Shown here in pieces: positions 8,735 to 17,737 of a stretch of 64,000 bases of DNA. Within the stretch, counting starts at the first letter, position 1. The number at the start of each line of letters is the position of its first letter. The notes beneath the pieces were generated by a model. It was not told the origin of the DNA. It made no database searches and saw only the letters and a list, made by a program, of their open reading frames with translations. Source of the stretch: JAEUJM01 sp964635055 (lineage in GTDB: Bacteria; Actinomycetota; Acidimicrobiia; Acidimicrobiales; DATDAH01); the NCBI GenBank assembly GCA_964635055.1, contig CAZWMT010000007.1, positions 95,182 to 159,181 on the forward strand, given 5' to 3'. The translations under genes and the position numbers were made by a program.

Positions 8735-8811
8735 CGCCCCCCTTCAGCTGGTTGCCCCGCGAAGGCTACGCCACCGCCGCCGGGCTCCTCGGGACCAACG
8801 CGCAGTCGTCG

Positions 8812-9225
8812 TCAGATCTCTCGACGAAACCGATGTCCGAACCACGGTCCCTGTCGCTCAACATACTCCCATCCGCTGCTGAGCAGCCTGTTCATCAGTT
8901 CCTCAACGGCAGGGCGCCATATCCGCTTGTCGCGTTCACCCCACCGGGCGGGGCCATTCGTGCTACCGCTCAGGTCGCCGTTCACGGGGAGGAACCCAGT
9001 TGTGTCCGCTGTGTACTGCCCTTTTGGCCCAATGACCCTAGCCTCTACGGCCCATCTCCAATTCTTGAAGGCGTACACCTTCCCGTCATGCACCTGTACA
9101 AGCTCACACTTCTCGTAAACGGGCTGGCGGCTGGTCGACTCAGCCCCAGTAGCCTGATTGGTGCCGCACTCGATGCAGAACTTTGCAGAATCCGGGAGTT
9201 CGTAGCCGCACGATGCACAGTACAC
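8812..9225 (-). CDS. Small zinc-ribbon protein
   Basis: GTG 9225 gives 137 aa. The N-terminus has two CxxC knuckles (YCASCGYELP and FCIECGTN), the usual zinc-ribbon start. The remainder is a compact domain with WRWAVEARVIGPKG, GERDKRIWRPAVEELM and GWEYVERQG, which I do not recognise by name but which looks like a folded alpha/beta domain. It lies between the truncated helicase motor and the HNH gene, same strand, and probably travels with the HNH gene. A DNA- or RNA-binding accessory role is only inferred. Confidence 0.65.
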   Translation of the reverse strand: MYCASCGYELPDSAKFCIECGTNQATGAESTSRQPVYEKCELVQVHDGKVYAFKNWRWAVEARVIGPKGQYTADTTGFLPVNGDLSGSTNGPARWGERDKRIWRPAVEELMNRLLSSGWEYVERQGPWFGHRFRREI

Positions 9226-9289
9226 AGTCTTGCCCGATCACTGTGGTGGCTGATTGACGCACAATGACAGTCGATGACTGCGCTCACGT

Positions 9290-11417
9290 CAAGCGCATCC
9301 TTGTGGGCAAGCGCCCCGAAGCGGCGGTCGAGGCGGAACTCCTTGCGGTGGTGGCCGACGAAGTCCAAGACGGTGCACACCGTCTTGCCCGACGCCCGGC
9401 GCAGACCTCGGCCGAGCTGTTGGAGGAGCAGCACCGGGCTGTCGGTCGGGCGCAGCAACAGCAGGGTGTCGACCACGGGGACGTCGACGCCCTCGTTGAA
9501 CAGGTCGACCGACACCACCCGCACCCGGCCGGCGGCCAGGTCGGCGAGCGCCGCTTGCCGCTCGTCGTCGGGGCTGTCGCCCCACACCGCCACCGCGGCG
9601 ATCCCCGCGTCGTTGAACACCCGGGCCATGAAGCGGGCGTGGTCGATGCTGACGCAGAAGCCGAGCACCCGCATGGTGGCGGGGTCGTCCGCCCGGTCGA
9701 CCAGCTCCTTGACCACCAGGCGGGCCCAGGCGTCGTTGGCGGTGTAGAGGTTGGTCAGGCCGTCGACGTCGTAGCCACGGCCCCGCCGCCACGGCACGTC
9801 GGTGAGGTCGAGGCCGTCGTGGATCCCGAAGTACGTGAACGGCGACAGCCGGTGCTGGTCGATGGCGTCCCACAGGCGCAGCTCGGCGGCGATGCGGCCG
9901 TCGAAGTGGGCCAGCACGGGCAGGCCGTCGGCCCGTTCGGGCGTCGCCGTCAGCCCCAGCAGCTCGACGGGGCGCACGTGGTCGAGCAGCGCCTCGTACG
10001 ACTTGGCGGCGGCGTGGTGGAACTCATCGACGATCACGACGTCGAAGTGGTCGGCGGGCAGGTTGGCGTAGCCCGCGGCCGACAGGCTCTGGATGGACGC
10101 GAACACGTGCTCGAAGCGGGTCGGGCGGTCGCCGCCCACCCAACGCTCACCGAACGACGGCTCCCGCAGGGCGTAGCGGAAGGTGGCCAGGCTCTGGTCG
10201 AGGATCTCCTGGCCCGAGCCCGAGGAACGAGGGCGGTGGCCCGAGCGGCCCGGCGACGGAGTCGCCAAGAGCGGGAGGAGGGCGCGACGGCAGCAGTCGT
10301 CGGGCCAGCTCGCCCTGCAGGCGGGCGTAGTCGAGCGCCGCCATCACCGTCTTGCCCGTCCCCGTGGCCGACACCAGCAGGTTGCGGTGGTGGCCGTGGC
10401 GGCGAGCCACCGCGATCTGCTCGAGCAGGCGCTCCTGGAACGGCTCGGGGCGCAGCTCGATCGGGCTCAACAGCACCGTTGGACCGTCGGGCCGGGCGTC
10501 GCGCTCGGTCGCCTCGTCGAACTCGTCGGCGTCGTAGGGCCGGAAGTCGTCGCTCTGCCAGTACGACTCGAACACCGCGCCGACCTTGGCCACCACCGCG
10601 GCGTTGCGGGCGGCCGACACCCGCACCTTCCACTCCAGGCCGGCGACCTGAGCCGAATGCGTCAGGTTGGACGAGCCGATGTAGGCCGTCGAGTGGCCCG
10701 AGTGGCGGTGGAACAGCCACGCCTTGGCGTGCAGCCGGGTGGTGGTCGTGTCGTAGGACACCCGCACGTCGGCGCCCAGCTCGGCCAGCTCGTCGAGGGC
10801 CCGACGCTCGGTCGAGCCCGTGTAGGTCGTGGTCAGCACCCGCAACGGGACTGCCCGGGGATCACCGTTGGCGGCCCGCTGGCAGTGGCGGCGCAGCGCG
10901 TCGAGCAGCGGACGGATCCCGCTGCGACCGATGTTCGTCAGGCCACGTCGATGCGGTCGGCCGAGCTCACCTCCACCTCCGCTCGGATCTGGTGGCCGAC
11001 GCCGGGCTCGCCGGGGGCGTTGGTCAACAGCGTCGTGTCGAGCAGCGGGATGAGCGGCTCGTCGATGACGTCGGCGGTGCCGTCGGGCCGGCGGCGGGCG
11101 ATCGATCGCAGGACCTGGCCGGGCTCGACGGGACGCTCGCCGGCGAGATCGCCTGATCGAGAGGCCACCAGCTCGGCCACTCTTTCCACCAGCTCGCGGG
11201 CCACGGCGATTGCGACGTCGACCCGCTGGTCCTCGGGGGCGCCGTCGATGGCCCGCTCCACCACCCGCCCCAGGTGCAACGCCACCCGGTCCGCCGCCTC
11301 CGCCGCCCGCACCTCGCCGGCGCCGACCACCAACCGCTCCTCGATCTCCGCCAGCTGGCCGGCCAGCACCTCGGTGACCAACACCTCATACAGCCCGGGA
11401 GGCAACGGCTCGGTCAC
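9290..11417 (-). pseudogene. PLD-DEAD helicase, 5' part, frameshifted and truncated
   Basis: Starting at GTG 11417 (EPLPPGLYEVLVTEV) the frame stops after SADRIDVA at 10938. The same protein continues in another frame (SGIRPLLDALRRHC). That frame contains a PLD nuclease-like half (LHAKAWLFHRHSGH, GSSNLTHS) and helicase Walker A (SATGTGKT). A second break occurs between about 10200 and 10300. The third segment holds VDEFHHAAA (DEAH-type box), GLTATPERADG and QQLGRGLRRASGKT (motif VI), then loses homology near 9300 after RRFGAL. The missing end is the DUF3427 remnant at 7140-7789. Intact relatives of this architecture are defence-associated helicases; this copy cannot be functional as read. Confidence 0.85.
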
Positions 11418-11428
11418 GGCGCCAGTCT
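10349..11428. repeat. 1.08-kb direct repeat, copy A
   Basis: Matches 14155-15234 at a constant offset of 3,806 bp, so no net indel. By eye and through identical translations in several frames, 10349-11351 is identical to the other copy. The last 77 bp differ at about seven positions. It encodes the start of the broken helicase, including its first frameshift. Confidence 0.9.
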
Positions 11429-11508
11429 TGCCTTCTCTTCATTGGCCAGACGCGGACGGGCCCGGTCCGCCCCAAGCTGCCGTCACCGCGACCGAATACC
11501 GTTCCGCC

Positions 11509-12198
11509 ATGAGCGACTCACCGGCGTGGAAACGCCCTCTCATCACCGCACTGACCGGGGGCGATCCCGACCGCGCGATCGAGTGGAACAGACAAGCGCT
11601 TGCGACCTACGACGCGTCCTACACGGGTCGCTGGTTCGACGTCCTCGCCGATCGAGCCAATCCCAACGAGATCACCGAGAAGGATCTCGTTGCCGTGACG
11701 ATGCTGAGCGTCCAAGTTGCTCCAGGCGCTGCAGCCTGGATCCTCGGGCGCGGCCGGCGTGAGATCTCCGAGCTCCTCGAACAGGTCCCTATCGACCTGC
11801 CCATCTGGCGTGCGGACGAGGCGGATCTGCGGGACGGGTCACCGGCGGATCAGCTGTGGCACCGCCTTCAGAGCGGCTGCTGGCCCGAGGACGACGACGC
11901 GAATCGAATCGGAGGGGTTATCGCCGGGAAGCTCTTGGCCGCCAAGAGACCACACCTGATCCCGGTCTACGACCGCAAGGTGAGGGAGTACCTGGGGGTT
12001 CCCGACACGCACTTCTGGCTGCCGCTGCGTGGGCAGTTGCTGACGCCGGAGGATCGCCTCGCCGTGTCGGTCGCCGTTCGCGGCGCCGAGTGGACCGAAC
12101 CCGACCGTTCAGAGCTCACGCTCCTGCGCTCCATCGACATCGTCCTGTGGATGCGCGGCGGGGGGTTCAGGCCGCCCCTCGAGCCGCCGCCCGATTGA
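11509..12198 (+). CDS. DUF6308-like hypothetical protein
   Basis: ATG 11509 gives 229 aa. Recognisable stretches are EWNRQALATYDASYTGRW, ANPNEITEKDLVAVTMLS and VPGAAAWILG-like residues around 75. KLLAAKRPHLIPVYD, which I associate with DUF6308-type actinobacterial proteins, lies around residue 150, and the end is SIDIVLWMRGGGF. No catalytic motif is evident; the mid-region resembles helix-hairpin-type DNA glycosylase scaffolds only vaguely. It is the first gene of the cassette bracketed by the two helicase repeats, and it reads against the flanking fragments. The family name is from memory and should be treated as tentative. Confidence 0.65.
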   Translation: MSDSPAWKRPLITALTGGDPDRAIEWNRQALATYDASYTGRWFDVLADRANPNEITEKDLVAVTMLSVQVAPGAAAWILGRGRREISELLEQVPIDLPIWRADEADLRDGSPADQLWHRLQSGCWPEDDDANRIGGVIAGKLLAAKRPHLIPVYDRKVREYLGVPDTHFWLPLRGQLLTPEDRLAVSVAVRGAEWTEPDRSELTLLRSIDIVLWMRGGGFRPPLEPPPD

Positions 12199-12468
12199 GA
12201 GGTACCCGCGAGAGCGATGTGACACCGCCAACCCTGCGTTCGCTGCGGAACGCGGCCGCGGGACGTCGTGTACTGGCTGCAATCGGCCGAACACCGCCGA
12301 TCGTCTACGCGCCACGACCGGACCTGCCGTGCCTGTCAGTGGCGCTACGTAGCATGCGGCCATGAACGCCGGCCCGGCATCGCCGCCGCCTCAGAGGGAT
12401 GAGGGAATGTGGCTTATGTCGTCGGTATGTGCGCACATAACCCTGGCGCCTCCAGGGGCGGCAGGCTG

Positions 12469-14142
12469 ATGGGCTCGTACACGGCAGCGGAGGTCCGGGC
12501 GCTCACCGAGCGCGCCGAGGGCCAGCTCCTCGAGTTCAAGTCCGTCTGGGACAGGTCTGGGGCCGTCCGCCGGCCGCTCGATCGCCGCACCGTCCGAGAC
12601 CTGATCGCTGAGTACATCGCTGCCTTTGCCAACGCCGACGGCGGCACCCTGCTTCTCGGTGTCGAAGACGATGGCACACCGACCGGCCATGACTATCCGG
12701 ACGAGGCGATCGACGACTTCGCTCAGGTTGGCGGTCGTCGGCTCCGCCCGGAGGTGAACGTCGACCTCACGCGTGTCTCGCTCGACGACGTCGAGGTCCT
12801 CGTGCTCTCGGTCCCGATGGCGACCGAGGCGGTCATGGTCGAAGGCAACGGATTCCCCACCCGTGTCGTCGACACTGTCGTTCGAGAGCCGCAGGAGGTG
12901 ATCAACACACGCAAGCAGGCCTACCGCCAGGTTGGATGGGAGCAGCGCATTCGGCCTGAAGCCACGCTCGACGACCTCGACCTCGAACTTGCTCGCGAGA
13001 CTCTGCGAGGAGCGGTGACGGGCGAGCGCTCCATCGAAGACCAGCTCGTCCGGTACGGCCTCGCTCATCACGCGGGACCGTCCAGCCTCAAGCTCACCAA
13101 CGGGGCTCTCCTGCTCTTCGCTCGGGACTCCACCGTCCGGTGGCACCCCCGGGCGGGAGTGCGGCTGTTCCGCGTCAAGGGTTCGGAGCGCGTCCACGGC
13201 ACCGACCGGAACGTCACACAGATCGCCCGGTTCGACCTGCCCATCTCCACGCTGCTGACGCAGACCCGAGACGCGCTCCAAGCCCAGATCCCACGGTCTG
13301 AGAAGCTGCACGACCTCTTCTTCCGCGAGCTGCCCGAGTACCCCGAGTTGGCGTGGCAGGAGGCCCTCGTCAACGCCGTCGCTCACCGGGACTACGCCGA
13401 CCAGAGCCGCGAGGTGGAGGTGTGGCTGTACGACGATCGGATGGAGGTGTCCAGCCCGGGCGACCTCGTGGCACCGGTGACCCTCGATGCCTTGCGCTCG
13501 CGACGGCCGGTGCACGCAAGCCGCAACCCGCTGATGGTCCGAGTGCTCGTCGAGGTCGGGCTGATGAGGGAGGAAGGCGAGGGCGTCCCCCGCATGTACG
13601 AGGAGATGCAGGCCAGCTTCCTCCAGCCGCCCAAGTTCGCGCTTTCGGATGGCACCTTCACCGTGGCCTTCTCGAACGATCCGGTGTTCGAAGGACCGAC
13701 GCCCGAGTGGGCGAGTGTCGTCAATCGACTGCCGGTCACGCCGGCGCAACGAAGGATCCTGCTAGCCCGTCCCGAGTCCTTCACGAACGAGGACTACCGC
13801 CAGCTCAACGACGTCGACCGAGACCGGGCGTACCGGGAGATCCAGCAACTGGTCGATGCCGGCGTGGTCAGTCCGCCAGACCGGTCAGGTCCCGGCGCGA
13901 GCTACCACATCTCGCCCGATCTCTACTCCGCCCGAGGCTGGCTCGAGGCGCGCCTACCTCAACTTCGGGCATTCCTCGGCGGCCACGAGTTCGTGAAGAA
14001 CGCCGACTATCGCGAGATGTTCGGCGTATCCCGGTACACCGCAGTTCGCGAGCTCCAGCGCCTCGTCGAGGAGGGATTCCTCGAGCTCGTCGGCGAGAAG
14101 CGAGGAAGCCGGTACCTCGCAGGTCCATCAATGCCCGGATAG
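12469..14142 (+). CDS. AlbA_2/Schlafen-type DNA-binding protein with HATPase_c_4
   Basis: From ATG 12469 (AGGGG upstream; ATG 12427 and GTG 12409 are alternatives) the product is 557 aa. Residues 10-120 form an AlbA_2 domain (GQLLEFKSVWD, AFANADGGTLLLGVEDDG). Around 290-380 lies the RecG-like HATPase_c_4 region (WQEALVNAVAHRDYAD, EVSSPGDL). Two winged-helix segments close the protein (TPAQRRILLARPESFTNEDY and NADYREMFGVSRYTAVREL). Such proteins are transcriptional regulators or defence sensors, and AlbA_2 is shared with Schlafen tRNA nucleases. Its stop lies only 12 bp from the start of repeat copy B, marking the right edge of the inserted cassette. The long minus-strand frame over it is a shadow. 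Confidence 0.85.
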   Translation: MGSYTAAEVRALTERAEGQLLEFKSVWDRSGAVRRPLDRRTVRDLIAEYIAAFANADGGTLLLGVEDDGTPTGHDYPDEAIDDFAQVGGRRLRPEVNVDLTRVSLDDVEVLVLSVPMATEAVMVEGNGFPTRVVDTVVREPQEVINTRKQAYRQVGWEQRIRPEATLDDLDLELARETLRGAVTGERSIEDQLVRYGLAHHAGPSSLKLTNGALLLFARDSTVRWHPRAGVRLFRVKGSERVHGTDRNVTQIARFDLPISTLLTQTRDALQAQIPRSEKLHDLFFRELPEYPELAWQEALVNAVAHRDYADQSREVEVWLYDDRMEVSSPGDLVAPVTLDALRSRRPVHASRNPLMVRVLVEVGLMREEGEGVPRMYEEMQASFLQPPKFALSDGTFTVAFSNDPVFEGPTPEWASVVNRLPVTPAQRRILLARPESFTNEDYRQLNDVDRDRAYREIQQLVDAGVVSPPDRSGPGASYHISPDLYSARGWLEARLPQLRAFLGGHEFVKNADYREMFGVSRYTAVRELQRLVEEGFLELVGEKRGSRYLAGPSMPG

Positions 14143-14154
14143 TCCCTCAACACT

Positions 14155-15223
14155 GTCTTGCCCGTCCCCGTGGCCGACACCAGCAGGTTGCGGTGGTGGC
14201 CGTGGCGGCGAGCCACCGCGATCTGCTCGAGCAGGCGCTCCTGGAACGGCTCGGGGCGCAGCTCGATCGGGCTCAACAGCACCGTTGGACCGTCGGGCCG
14301 GGCGTCGCGCTCGGTCGCCTCGTCGAACTCGTCGGCGTCGTAGGGCCGGAAGTCGTCGCTCTGCCAGTACGACTCGAACACCGCGCCGACCTTGGCCACC
14401 ACCGCGGCGTTGCGGGCGGCCGACACCCGCACCTTCCACTCCAGGCCGGCGACCTGAGCCGAATGCGTCAGGTTGGACGAGCCGATGTAGGCCGTCGAGT
14501 GGCCCGAGTGGCGGTGGAACAGCCACGCCTTGGCGTGCAGCCGGGTGGTGGTCGTGTCGTAGGACACCCGCACGTCGGCGCCCAGCTCGGCCAGCTCGTC
14601 GAGGGCCCGACGCTCGGTCGAGCCCGTGTAGGTCGTGGTCAGCACCCGCAACGGGACTGCCCGGGGATCACCGTTGGCGGCCCGCTGGCAGTGGCGGCGC
14701 AGCGCGTCGAGCAGCGGACGGATCCCGCTGCGACCGATGTTCGTCAGGCCACGTCGATGCGGTCGGCCGAGCTCACCTCCACCTCCGCTCGGATCTGGTG
14801 GCCGACGCCGGGCTCGCCGGGGGCGTTGGTCAACAGCGTCGTGTCGAGCAGCGGGATGAGCGGCTCGTCGATGACGTCGGCGGTGCCGTCGGGCCGGCGG
14901 CGGGCGATCGATCGCAGGACCTGGCCGGGCTCGACGGGACGCTCGCCGGCGAGATCGCCTGATCGAGAGGCCACCAGCTCGGCCACTCTTTCCACCAGCT
15001 CGCGGGCCACGGCGATTGCGACGTCGACCCGCTGGTCCTCGGGGGCGCCGTCGATGGCCCGCTCCACCACCCGCCCCAGGTGCAACGCCACCCGGTCCGC
15101 CGCCTCCGCCGCCCGCACCTCGCCGGCGCCGACCACCAACCGCTCCTCGATCTCCGCGAGCTGGCCGGCAAGCACATCGGTGACCAGCACCTCGTACAGC
15201 CCGAGAGGCAGCGGCTCGGTCAC
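14155..15223 (-). pseudogene. Second fragment of the PLD-DEAD helicase 5' part
   Basis: Reads from GTG 15223 (EPLPLGLYEVLVTDV) through the same internal frameshift after SADRIDVA as the copy at 11417. It then passes through the PLD half (LHAKAWLFHRHSGH) to SATGTGKTV, where homology stops at 14155 next to the AlbA_2 gene. It therefore contains only the N-terminus and Walker A. Because the two copies share the lesion, the duplication or conversion happened after the gene was already broken. Confidence 0.85.
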
Positions 15224-15234
15224 GGCGCCAGTCT
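14155..15234. repeat. 1.08-kb direct repeat, copy B
   Basis: Partner of 10349-11428, same orientation. Identity is complete by eye up to 15157, then drops to about 91 percent in the final 77 bp. With copy A it brackets a 2.7-kb segment carrying two intact genes, so recombination between copies would delete about 3.8 kb. Confidence 0.9.
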
Positions 15235-15271
15235 GTCCGTGGCGGGGGGGCGGCGCCGGGACCGCCGACGG

Positions 15272-15358
15272 CCGCCGAAAACGTTCCAGCGGAACGCCGC
15301 CACTCGACGTCATGCACGGATCAAGCCTCGGACCGGCGGCGATCCGTAGGCTGAGGCC
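15272..15358 (+). repeat. ~87-bp dispersed repeat, promoter region of mntA (copy 1)
   Basis: Aligns with 20949-21033: gccgaaaacgttcc, then agcggaacgc, gacgtcatgc and cggatcaagc are shared with few changes. The segment ends directly at the mntA ATG, so it probably contains that operon's promoter and operator. The palindrome CGTTCC-AGC-GGAACG lies at 15282-15296. Confidence 0.7.
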
Positions 15359-15667
15359 ATGTCCGACACTGCGCCGACACCGCTGCGTGATCTCGTCGAT
15401 GCCAGGCGCGACGAGATCAAAGCCATCGTCGCGCGCCATCACGGTCGGACGGTCGCAATCTTTGGATCGGTCGCCCGAGGCGACGAAGGACCGGGGAGCG
15501 ACATCGATTTCCTGGTCGAGCTCGACCCGGGTACGAGGCCCTTCGAGATCCTTGCCATCGGGGCCGACCTCGAGGACGCCCTCGGGGTCAAGGTCGACGT
15601 CGGCACACCCGCCTCCCTCCGAGCGCGAGTCCGAGACGAGGTGCTCGCGGAGGCCATCAGCTTGTGA
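15359..15667 (+). CDS. mntA: MntA-type minimal nucleotidyltransferase antitoxin
   Basis: The product is 102 aa, the normal size. FGSVARGDEG followed by SDIDFLVEL is the GSxxRG...DxD signature of the minimal nucleotidyltransferases. In the HepT-MntA system this enzyme AMPylates the HEPN toxin and so blocks it. A third Asp (VKVDVGTP) fits the family. The ATG abuts a repeated leader sequence, and the stop overlaps the hepT start by 4 bp (GTGA), as in most HepT-MntA operons although the order varies. Confidence 0.93.
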   Translation: MSDTAPTPLRDLVDARRDEIKAIVARHHGRTVAIFGSVARGDEGPGSDIDFLVELDPGTRPFEILAIGADLEDALGVKVDVGTPASLRARVRDEVLAEAISL

Positions 15668-16026
15668 GTCGTCAGGACCAGTCTCGACTGCTCGACATTC
15701 TCGAGGCGATCGAGGCGATCAGGTCGCACCTGACGAGGGGCGGACTCGAGGACGGCTTGGTGTATGACGCGGTTCGAGTCCGCCTTCTCGAGATCGGCGA
15801 GGCGGTCAAGGGCATCGGCGACGGTCTGCTCGACGCTGCACCCGAGATCCCGTGGCGGGCCATCGCCCGCATGCGAGACCACCTTGCGCACCGCTACTTC
15901 GATACGGACCATGCCATCGTGCAGGACGTCGTCGACAACGACCTCGACCCGCTGATGGAGGCCGTGCAGGCGCTGCTCGAGCGCACAAGGCAGGACGAAG
16001 CGAACTCCGACGACTCGTCAACCTGA
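15664..16026 (+). CDS. hepT: HepT-type HEPN ribonuclease toxin
   Basis: The product is 120 aa and all-helical in appearance. ARMRDHLAHRYFDTD holds the HEPN Rx4-6H active site (R...H) and the downstream Tyr that is the AMPylation site in characterised HepT proteins. VRLLEIGEAVKGIG is the second conserved helix. It is coupled to mntA by GTGA overlap and together they form a complete type VII-like toxin-antitoxin module. Both key motifs are intact, so the module looks functional. Confidence 0.93.
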   Translation: MSRQDQSRLLDILEAIEAIRSHLTRGGLEDGLVYDAVRVRLLEIGEAVKGIGDGLLDAAPEIPWRAIARMRDHLAHRYFDTDHAIVQDVVDNDLDPLMEAVQALLERTRQDEANSDDSST

Positions 16027-16212
16027 CGGGCAGGCACGGACCTCGACATCGCTCGCTCAGGTCGCCGCCGAGCGCCTTCAGGACCCGATCGCTTGCTCCT
16101 GCTCGGGGACGACGTCAGACGTTGGTTGCGTCTATCCGCAACCTCCGGCACACTGATCGCGGGAGCGCTCATCGGTTGCCTTGGCAGCTCCACTGCCGAA
16201 GGAGGTCCGGTA

Positions 16213-16656
16213 ATGGCAAGTGTGGAGGAACAACGCAGGCAGTTGCAGCGGGCCCACGAGGCGCGAAGTGCCGCCGACGAATTGGCGATGGTCCTCGAGG
16301 CGGTCCCAACGAGTGAGGGGGACGTCAAGTTGTCGCTCCCCGGGCTCGCGGGTGACCGGACCGTCACGGTGCCTCGGGTCGCGCTTGATCGCCTGCTGGA
16401 GGTGCTCGAGTCCCTCGGCGACGGTCACGAGCCCAGCGTTCTGCCGACGGCCAAGGAGCTGAGCACCGGCGAGGTCGCGAACCTACTTGGGGTCTCTCGC
16501 CAGTACGTGGTTCGGCTCATCGACGACGGCCGCTTGCCTTGCCGGAAGGTCGGCAACCGGCGGCGAGTGCGGGTCGATGAAGCTCTCCGCTACCTCCGCG
16601 ACGACCAGCGTCGGCGCGCGACGAGGCTACGAGACGAGATGGCCCGAGCCGGCTGA
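16213..16656 (+). CDS. Excisionase-type HTH antitoxin
   Basis: ATG 16213 follows GGAGG by seven bases, giving 147 aa; the frame upstream of it is not coding. The C-terminal 60 residues are a MerR/excisionase HTH_17 (LSTGEVANLLGVSRQYVVRL, then CRKVGNRRRV). The N-terminal half (LPGLAGDRTVTVPRVALDRL) is the part commonly seen in antitoxins paired with PIN toxins. The expected partner is a PIN gene, and one ends only 8 bp away, but on the opposite strand. That is unusual, because such pairs are normally co-directional. Confidence 0.8.
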   Translation: MASVEEQRRQLQRAHEARSAADELAMVLEAVPTSEGDVKLSLPGLAGDRTVTVPRVALDRLLEVLESLGDGHEPSVLPTAKELSTGEVANLLGVSRQYVVRLIDDGRLPCRKVGNRRRVRVDEALRYLRDDQRRRATRLRDEMARAG

Positions 16657-16664
16657 TCCTGCGG

Positions 16665-17189
16665 TCAATCGAGAAGGTCGCGGAGCAGCGCCGCGGCCAT
16701 TGGCAGCTGGCCGGCGAGCTTGTCCAGGAAGAGCTCAGGCTGGGGGTGATCGGTGACGACGCGAGTCGCGAGCACGGGATTCGCGTTGACGCACGAGACC
16801 GAGAACTCGTCAGGCGCCGCAATCGTGATTCCGTAGGTGCCCAGGTAGGTGGCAGGGAAGTCCTTGCCGTTGTCGGTGACGATGACGGTCGCGCCGGACG
16901 CGATCGCTGCGGCCAGGACGTGAGCGTCGTCGGGGTCCGGCAGCGTCAATCCCTCGAGCCACTTCCTGTAGTCGTCCACAAGACCGTCGCGGACGAGGTC
17001 GGTCTCGTGCTTCAGCCAATGGCCAAGATCCTCGAGCGAGTCCCCACGCAGGTTCCTGGCAAGGCTGCCGGCCGCCTCGGCCAGCAGCTCCGAGCTCCAC
17101 CGACCAAGCACGATCCCGTGGACCGAGAAGCCGAGCAACAGGTGCCGGGTGTGCTTGGAGAACAGACAGGTGGCGTCGAAGACCGCCAT
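16665..17189 (-). CDS. PIN-domain toxin
   Basis: ATG 17189 (starting MAVFDATCLFSKHTRH) gives 174 aa, the usual length of this PIN group. The frame stays open to 17465, but the extra 92 residues look non-domain. Acidic residues in VFDATCLF, in AGSLARNL-adjacent Glu positions, in PDPDDAHVLAAAI and in VIVTDNGKDFP match the PIN ribonuclease set. It likely cleaves RNA when unchecked. It converges on the excisionase-type antitoxin gene with an 8-bp gap, so it would need its own promoter in 17190-17737. Confidence 0.8.
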   Translation of the reverse strand: MAVFDATCLFSKHTRHLLLGFSVHGIVLGRWSSELLAEAAGSLARNLRGDSLEDLGHWLKHETDLVRDGLVDDYRKWLEGLTLPDPDDAHVLAAAIASGATVIVTDNGKDFPATYLGTYGITIAAPDEFSVSCVNANPVLATRVVTDHPQPELFLDKLAGQLPMAAALLRDLLD

Positions 17190-17737
17190 GCCCACGGTTC
17201 CGGGATCGGCGATCCAGCGGGGCGGAACGTCTCTCGAGACGGAGGGTGTGGCGTCCACGACCAGTCCGATCATCTTGTCCGAAGGCGAGCTCGAGGTCTG
17301 CATCACGCGAGGAGGCGGCGCCGCGAGAACCCGACCAAGCGGTGCGTTCCGCTGCGACTGAACGTCCTCGTTCGATCTGATCTGCGGCCGACCGTCGCCC
17401 GCGACACCGCTCGTCAGCACTGCCAGGCCGATCCGCATCCGGTGGCCGAAGGAGTCGCTCACCACGAGGTCGCTTTGGCGAGGCCACCTCCGGCGTCGTT
17501 GTCAGAGCTGTTTCTTACGATCCGACGATGCGCCAAGACCCGCGCCATCACCGGCCCCGTTCTGCGAGCCGGACTCCGACCGGGTCTTCACCAGCCGTTC
17601 GTGCCAGCCGGGGCGCATCACTTCTGCGGGTGAGGCTGTCCTGCATAAAAGACTCATCCTGCAAGAGTAAGCAGGTAGAGTCATATACGCAGGGCACGTC
17701 GAGATGGCACCCGTGCAGCTCCACGAGGGTGAGGACC
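17190..17737. other. 548-bp spacer between divergent PIN and AbiE genes
   Basis: No gene is convincing here. The minus-strand frame feeding the PIN gene is open to 17465. The right part (about 17640-17700) is distinctly AT-rich for this genome (cataaaagactc, gagtcatatacgc) and is a plausible promoter for the abiE pair. CCTGC at 17640 and GCAGG at 17671 could pair. Confidence 0.4.

Noticed and set aside
9264..11156. Plus-strand frame of 630 codons
   Set aside because: Complement of the broken helicase gene; no start signal or motif, and its right half repeats at 14285 only because the DNA repeats.
12391..13749. Minus-strand frame of 452 codons
   Set aside because: Shadow of the AlbA_2/HATPase gene; lacks any recognisable domain.
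15771..15784. tRNA T-arm-like ggttcgagtccg
   Set aside because: Lies inside hepT coding sequence; no cloverleaf can be drawn around it.
1..17000. BREX or DISARM system
   Set aside because: No PglZ, BrxC/DrmA-type helicase or PglX-like methyltransferase is present; only generic defence parts are seen.
7000..17000. Transposon or integrative element around the repeats
   Set aside because: No transposase, integrase or terminal inverted repeats were found; the direct repeats are gene fragments.
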